Source of the DNA: Marsupella aquatica | Taxonomy: Eukaryota; Marchantiophyta | Assembly (NCBI GenBank): GCA_973895155.1 | Contig: OZ316894.1 | Location: 20,894,001 to 20,958,000 of the forward strand | Direction of reading: 5' to 3' | Length of the DNA: 64,000 nt | Shown here: piece by piece, positions 59,075 through 64,000 of the stretch | Layout of the letters: the number at the start of each line of letters is the position of its first letter | Position numbering within the stretch: the stretch's first letter is position 1 | Made by a program: the position numbers and the translations under genes | The notes under the pieces: model-generated | What the model was told of the DNA's origin: nothing | The model's input: the letters and a program-made list of their open reading frames with translations, nothing else | Database searches by the model: none

Positions 59075-61839
59075 CTAAACTTCATCCACATTACTAATCA
59101 TTTTATCGATTGCCATGTGAAAAGAGGTAACATCAGCCTGGCTACAGTCTTGGAGAATTTGTGATGCGTGCAAGGAATCCAAAATATCATCCTCCTGCAC
59201 AGTGACCTCTTGTGGTACAGACCCCAGGATTACAAATTCACTTTGCGCCTTGCCCAGTGGCCCACGAACTGTCAATTTTCTCTGACATCTACTTGCATAT
59301 GGGTCTGGTTGCACATCAGGTGGTTTCTGGTACTCCTGCAAATTCACATATGAAAGCAATCAGCAAAGAAACACATCTTACCAATCAATCATGCCACCAA
59401 AGTCAATTACAGAAGGTGTGCTCCCTACCGGTGCAGTCACCTCTCCTGATGGGATTGCAGACACATTCGGTGGAAGGGCAGTACCCTGAGCTTCAATAGT
59501 GTTGCCTCCCTCTGGTGCTGGTGGTGCATTGACATCCTGGACTTGTTTAGATGAATCCTACAATTGTAAGGCTGAAATAAGTATCAAGCAAATCATGTGT
59601 TTAGTCCCTATACAATATGGCCACATAGTACACAATAATTTGTACTTACCTTGGTTTTAGTTCTGGTCTTTTTTTTGTTTGGGCAATTTTCTCTTCGGTG
59701 GGAGCAGTTGTTTGCTTCCTCTTTGAACATCTAGGTTCACTTTTTTCTGTCTCTGGGGGTGCCGTTGCTTGCTCTCCTTCCTTTGGTCCCTGTCATTGCA
59801 AACTAAGGTGATTGCATGTTTAAATCAAGTAAGTACACATAGAATACATTTTTACCACTGTCTACCCTGGAATGTTCCTCCTTGGCCTATTGAAAACACG
59901 CTTACCTCAGGCGCGGGCTTCTGTGGTTGTACAGATTTCTTGGTTCTCTTTGATTTCCTCTTAGATTGTTCGGGTGTAGGTCCTTCATGGGATTCAGGAA
60001 CCTAAAATGCAGTACTCGAAGTACAGGCACATTCAAACAGTAAGTATACATTAACATCATGGTATACAACATAACATTGGTGTCCTACTCTTGAACTTGC
60101 AATGTTGATAAAACAGGAAACATTCTCCACACTATTTACAGATGTTGCAAAGAACTTTCATCTGTAAACGTTACCTGGTCAGCTTGCTGAGAATCTACGG
60201 GAAGGGTGGTGTTTCCGTTTGGTGGTGGCTCTACAGATTGTTTGGGTGTAGGTCCTTCATGGGATTCAGGAACCTAAAATGCAGTACTCGAGGTACAGGC
60301 GCATTCAAACAGTGAGTATACATTAACATCATGGTATTCAACATAATGTCCTACTCTTGAATTTGCAGTGTTGATAAAATAGGAAACGTTCTCCACATTG
60401 TTTACAGATGTTGCAAAGAACTTTCATCTATAAACGTTACCTGGTCAGCTTGCTGAGAATCTACGGGAAGGGTGGTGTTGCCGTTTGGTGGTGGCTCTAC
60501 AAATTTCTTGGTTCTAAGTTTTTTTCCGCTTTGATTGGTTGGCTTCGGCTCCTTTGTTGGGAGGAACCTGAAAAAGCAATACTCGGGCTAAGAACACTAA
60601 ACCATCGTGCATACACTCGTGCATACATTGATATCACGGTATACAAATGGGATACTTACATTGGAAGTGCAAATTTTACCTCATCGGCTTCCTGAGTGTC
60701 AACAAGAGGCATAATTTTCTGTGGAGGCTGCTTCTTGGGTTCGTTTGGCTTCCTGCGTGGCTTTCCTTTCTTCCCTGATTCTTTGGCTTCAGCTTCGTCA
60801 TTCAAAGGAACCTGAAGTTTCGTCGACATTCCGGTCAATGTTGTCAAACTCTACAGATTCAAAACAAGTCATTGGCAGAAGGGGAAGAGGAACTATACCT
60901 CTGCTGCATCTTCTTCATCAGAGGACTCATGATAATCTAATCCCCACTTATCGGGGGTGGGCTCGTACCCCTCCTCATCTGAGGTATCAACCCACACTTC
61001 GTGAACTCCAGCCTGCAATATGAAAATTGGTGTAAACATTGTGCGCGAAGTATACACAACAATGCAAAAGCAAGTAAAATGATTGTGTTACGTACCGCTG
61101 CCTCTGCTTCTTCTTGTGACATGCCATCACCTGTGTAATCTTTCACACAATTCCGACCTGCTGTGGCAATTGACAGATGCTTATGCTCCTTTTTCCACTT
61201 CACATAGTCTGGATAGGCATGGTCAAAATCGATTTCTTTTGCTCCAACTTTCCACAACAGACTTTCCCTTTTCTTCCTCAAAAACTCCAAGGCGTCTGCA
61301 ACAATGAGTTCTCTACTCTCCTCACCTGCTGAAGGTTGGACAGACTGGGCAGGGACATCTCTCAGTGGAAAAAGTACCTGTAATAGTTGACAATCAACCT
61401 GCAAAGCATGCAACTTTCGATCCACAGGCAACTGAGCAGGCAATTGCTGCACATGCTCGGCCCAGTGATACATAGCATTGGTGATAGGAGCAGAGCTGAC
61501 ATGCTCATGCAACATCTCAAAGAAACTATCGTCTACCAAGCAGCCCCAACCACTCTTCTCCTTTGGACGAATGTGGTAGACCTTAATGAGACGAACAAGC
61601 ATCGATTTCGATGGAACCGATGGCTCCCTATTCCCCAGAACTGAAACGCAATAGTCCACCTTCAGGATGAACGGAGCTGAGGAGAGCTGGGATTGCGAAA
61701 CTTTGTCGTTTCTCTTTTCTCTCTCACTTTCTGTTTCCAAATTGTCATGTTGAGCTTCACTAAATCGTCTATTTGAAAGGCCAACGGGAGATTTGGAAAG
61801 CTCTGCCTCTTGCCTTTCGAATGAAATGCGTATCACCAA
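59075..61839 (-). pseudogene. Nine-exon gene of unknown function, homopolymer frameshifts
   Basis: Exons are 61839-61096, 61012-60899, 60811-60680, 60567-60441, 60273-60175, 60001-59906, 59789-59650, 59558-59429 and 59335-59075, all with GT..AG introns. Exon 1 (248 codons) is globular (SGWGCLVDDSFFEMLHEHV, HAYPDYVKWKKEHKHLS). The rest is disordered: acidic (WVDTSDEEGYEPTP), then Lys/Pro-rich blocks starting VPxx (VPLNDEAEAKESGKK, VPESHEGPTPKQS) and basic clusters. Exons 5 and 6 start with the same peptide and lie in a 272-bp tandem duplication. One-base indels in A or C runs in exons 4, 7 and 8 break the frame. No domain recognised. It may be a passenger gene of the neighbouring transposon. 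Confidence 0.6.
59970..60475. repeat. 272-bp tandem duplication including an exon
   Basis: TAGGTCCTTCATGGGATTCAGG occurs at 59978 and 60250, and the following introns and the GCTTGCTGAGAATCTACGGG block (60183 and 60449) are also duplicated. The copies differ by about 5-8 percent by eye. Confidence 0.85.
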
Positions 61840-61977
61840 CTTTTGACTATTTAGACATAGTTTCGACTCGCATAAAGTTTTTTTTGAACTCTGCTAGTTC
61901 TTCTATTGAAATTGGACAGATTCGGCTGAATTTTTGAGCGAGGGATTGCTTAATCCCTGGTGTTGCAACAAAGCTCG

Positions 61978-64000
61978 ATGGATTCAAATGCGCACTCCGG
62001 ATTTGGGCAATCGTTTCGCTCCACTGGTGGCAGAGGACCAAATTGCTACCCATATGCCTTTTCTGGCCGAGGAAACGGGAGGGGACCTTCTGATGCCTCT
62101 TGGCGACGCGATGGTGCGCCCCTCTCTCCAGGGCGACGCCCTTGGAGCGGTGAGGCACATGTGAATTCCCTACCGGAGAAAGATTCCAATAGATTTTCTA
62201 TCCAAGATGCACGTGGTGGTCCAAAAACAGCACCTTATGATCTGTTTGATAACTCTTGGGCGCAGAGGGAAAGAACTCCCCCGGAACGGCTCAACGCAGT
62301 GGGCGTTTCATCCCCCAACATGGCACCTCGTGGGCTGACCAAATGGATGAAGAAACAATGGCACGAGATAATGCTACTCTGGCCCCGCCCCTGCCCGGAG
62401 GGAAATATGCAAAAATTGCTCCCGAATCAGCTCCAAGCAATCCACCCTCAAGGGAATACAATGACGCACATGACCGGAACGGAGGTGAGCATAGTGACCA
62501 TCTTGATACCTCACAGGATCACTCGATGGACTACAACCTTCCACACGATGGGCAATGCAGTAGAGAGGAACTTTCAGAGATTTCACAGGATGCCTGCCTG
62601 GATATCTTAAGGACTATTGCCTTGAATTCCATAGAGGATTGGCCGGACCAACTTCACACTACCATCCAGTGGTCGATTGAGGAAGCTACTCTCTCTGTCC
62701 AAGAACTCTACAGTTGCACTATGATGTGCTTCTTCACTGACCGTGCCCCTCTCCTCCCTTCATTTCGTGATTGGGTGGAAGGAGTCTTCATTAGGGATTT
62801 GGGCTGGCCGGTTACACAGACCAAGTATGTTGGAAATAATTTTTTCATGATCTCTTTCGAATACCCGAGACACAAAGATGCAGCGTTGGAACTCTCCCCT
62901 CTCTTCTTGGATCAAAAAATTGTACATACGTTCCCTTGGGAACCTTCATTTGATGTGAGGAATGATTCTTATACCAAGCTGCCAGTCTGGATTGAGATAC
63001 CCTTTCAAGCTCTTGTTCTTGAAGGTTGCCGTAAGAGGATTGCGGAATCTTCAGGTAAACTTCTTTACTACATTCAAGGTGATGTTCGCAGCTCTTTTCC
63101 CCATGATCGCGCTTGCATTCTTTGGGATACTAGCCGCGAAATTCCTCGTAGTGTCGGAGTTGAGATTATAGAGGATCTCGGGGGTCTCACTATATGGGGA
63201 CCTCCCCATCGCCTGCGACGTTTTTAGGCCTCGGACCCCCTAAAATGTAAGAAAAAAATTTATTTTTTAACCCCTATAAAGTTGGAATATTCTTGGAATA
63301 TTCTAAAATTTGGATTAAAAAGACCCTTATATTCTTATAAGTCTCAAAATTGAATTTAAAAGACCCTATTGTTCTTCTACAAAAATTCTTAAGTCTTCCC
63401 TTAGAACCAATAAAATGACCCTATCCTTCGTCGCACGTGATATGCCATTTTTGTGGAAGTGAGACCCCCGAGTAGAGGATATCACTATTTGGCAGCCGGT
63501 CAGATTCAAAAACATTCCTTATCACTGCTTTCGATGCAACAAGAAGGGACACCTTGCCAGAGAATGCAGAACTTTGGAAGAAAATGCCACCACAACTAAA
63601 GATACTGAGGTGACTAAAGCGAACAAAGTAGACGCAGGGGCTATGCAACACGACAATGATAGCGGTAACGGTGCTACTAAATGACACGTGGACTCCGAGT
63701 TTGACAGACAAACTCAACAACCACCTGACGCTAACACGGTGATTGAATCAACGACGGTGGACGCAGCACTGGATGTCTCCCCTCCTGGTGCGAATCTTAT
63801 GATTGCTGCTAACACATTAGCTGCTAAACCAAGTGGTGGGCCATCTGTCTCTACTGACTTTCTTGTTGGTAGGTCCTCTCAACCCCTTCATGTGAATGCG
63901 CGTTGTCATACTCAAGCAGTCACACTACCACACATTGACGAGCCTCACAACATTGACCACCAGACTGTTGAAGCCATAGCATCCCCATCTCCAACTTGCT
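61978..64000 (+). pseudogene. LINE-type retroelement ORF1 (DUF4283-like and CCHC knuckle), partial
   Basis: ATG at 61978 starts a Gly/Arg/Ser-rich segment (MDSNAHSGFGQSFRS). A shift at about 62290-62320, in or near a C run, leads to the main frame (62256-63176): SIEDWPDQLHTTIQWSIEEA, NNFFMISFEYPRHKDAALEL, FPWEPSFDV and LPVWIEIPFQALVLEGCRKRI, the pattern of DUF4283 in plant LINE ORF1. After a MITE (63177-63472) the frame resumes TIWQPVRFKN and CFRCNKKGHLAREC, a perfect C-x2-C-x4-H-x4-C knuckle (63536-63577). A TGA at about 63682 follows and the frame stays open to the window end. ORF2 (EN-RT) would lie beyond. Confidence 0.8.
63177..63472. mobile_element. 296-bp MITE, family A copy 2, 8-bp TSD
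   Basis: Flanked by TAGAGGAT at 63169-63176 and 63473-63480. The ends are CTCGGGGGTCTCACT and its exact complement, with subterminal TGCGACG inverted. The interior shares AATATTCTTRGAATATTCT with copy 1. Excision restores the LINE ORF1 frame (EIIED joined to ITIWQPV). Confidence 0.92.

Overview
The window is nuclear DNA from a plant-lineage eukaryote, most likely a non-seed streptophyte (bryophyte, lycophyte, fern or charophyte alga). Three things point there: intron-rich GT..AG genes of plant type (beta-amylase, an XS-XH protein of the RNA-directed DNA methylation family, a PWP1-like WD40 protein); a TTTAGGG-type interstitial telomere motif; and a Ty3/gypsy retrotransposon carrying a cytosine-5 DNA methyltransferase, an arrangement I recall being reported from charophytes. 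I cannot name the species. Exon joins below were worked out by hand from splice sites and reading frame.

Region 1 (1-16 kb) is host euchromatin. It holds the 3' part of a PWP1-like WD40 gene (+), a complete five-exon beta-amylase (+, about 510 aa, both catalytic Glu present), a small secreted cysteine-containing protein with an apparent frameshift (+), and a complete six-exon XS-XH (FDM/IDN2-like) gene (-, about 690 aa). Small repeats and one foldback element lie between them.

Region 2 (16.5-20 kb) is a decayed plus-strand gene of transposon character with Cys clusters, several in-frame TAG stops and a 638-bp TIR element.

Region 3 (20-31.5 kb, apparently resuming at 48.8-51.6 kb) is the most unusual part: a minus-strand, multi-gene, intron-containing array. 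It encodes three NIF/FCP1-phosphatase-like paralogues, a Ulp1/SENP-type cysteine protease, a Lys/Glu/Ala-rich coiled coil, a large protein with a ParB-like segment and a possible degenerate beta-class DNA methylase, three F-box-like paralogues and a Cys-rich ORF. It is punctuated by about 20 copies of a 16-bp imperfect palindrome (ACGCG-N6-CGCGT) in introns and gene junctions, often shortly upstream of a 3' splice site. I read it as one large transposon or integrated element, split by later insertions.

Region 4 (31.5-48.8 kb) is the nested insertion zone. It contains a minus-strand gypsy element with order gag - protease - DNMT - RT - RNase H (integrase lost, an inverted RT fragment in its place). 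A 1,950-bp element interrupts gag (TSD GTTAC, excision restores frame) and a ~4-kb element carrying its own gag-like ORF interrupts DNMT. Beyond gag are an array of eight GACGCT..AGCGTC hairpins and three 5S-rRNA-like promoter modules.

Region 5 (51.7-64 kb) has a decayed plus-strand transposase of the DNC / GHTHEDVD type split by an 8-bp-TSD MITE, a second decayed plus-strand gene, a 144-bp tandem array open in several frames on both strands, a nine-exon minus-strand gene of unknown function with a duplicated exon, and a LINE-type ORF1 (DUF4283-like plus CCHC knuckle) split by a second MITE of the same family.
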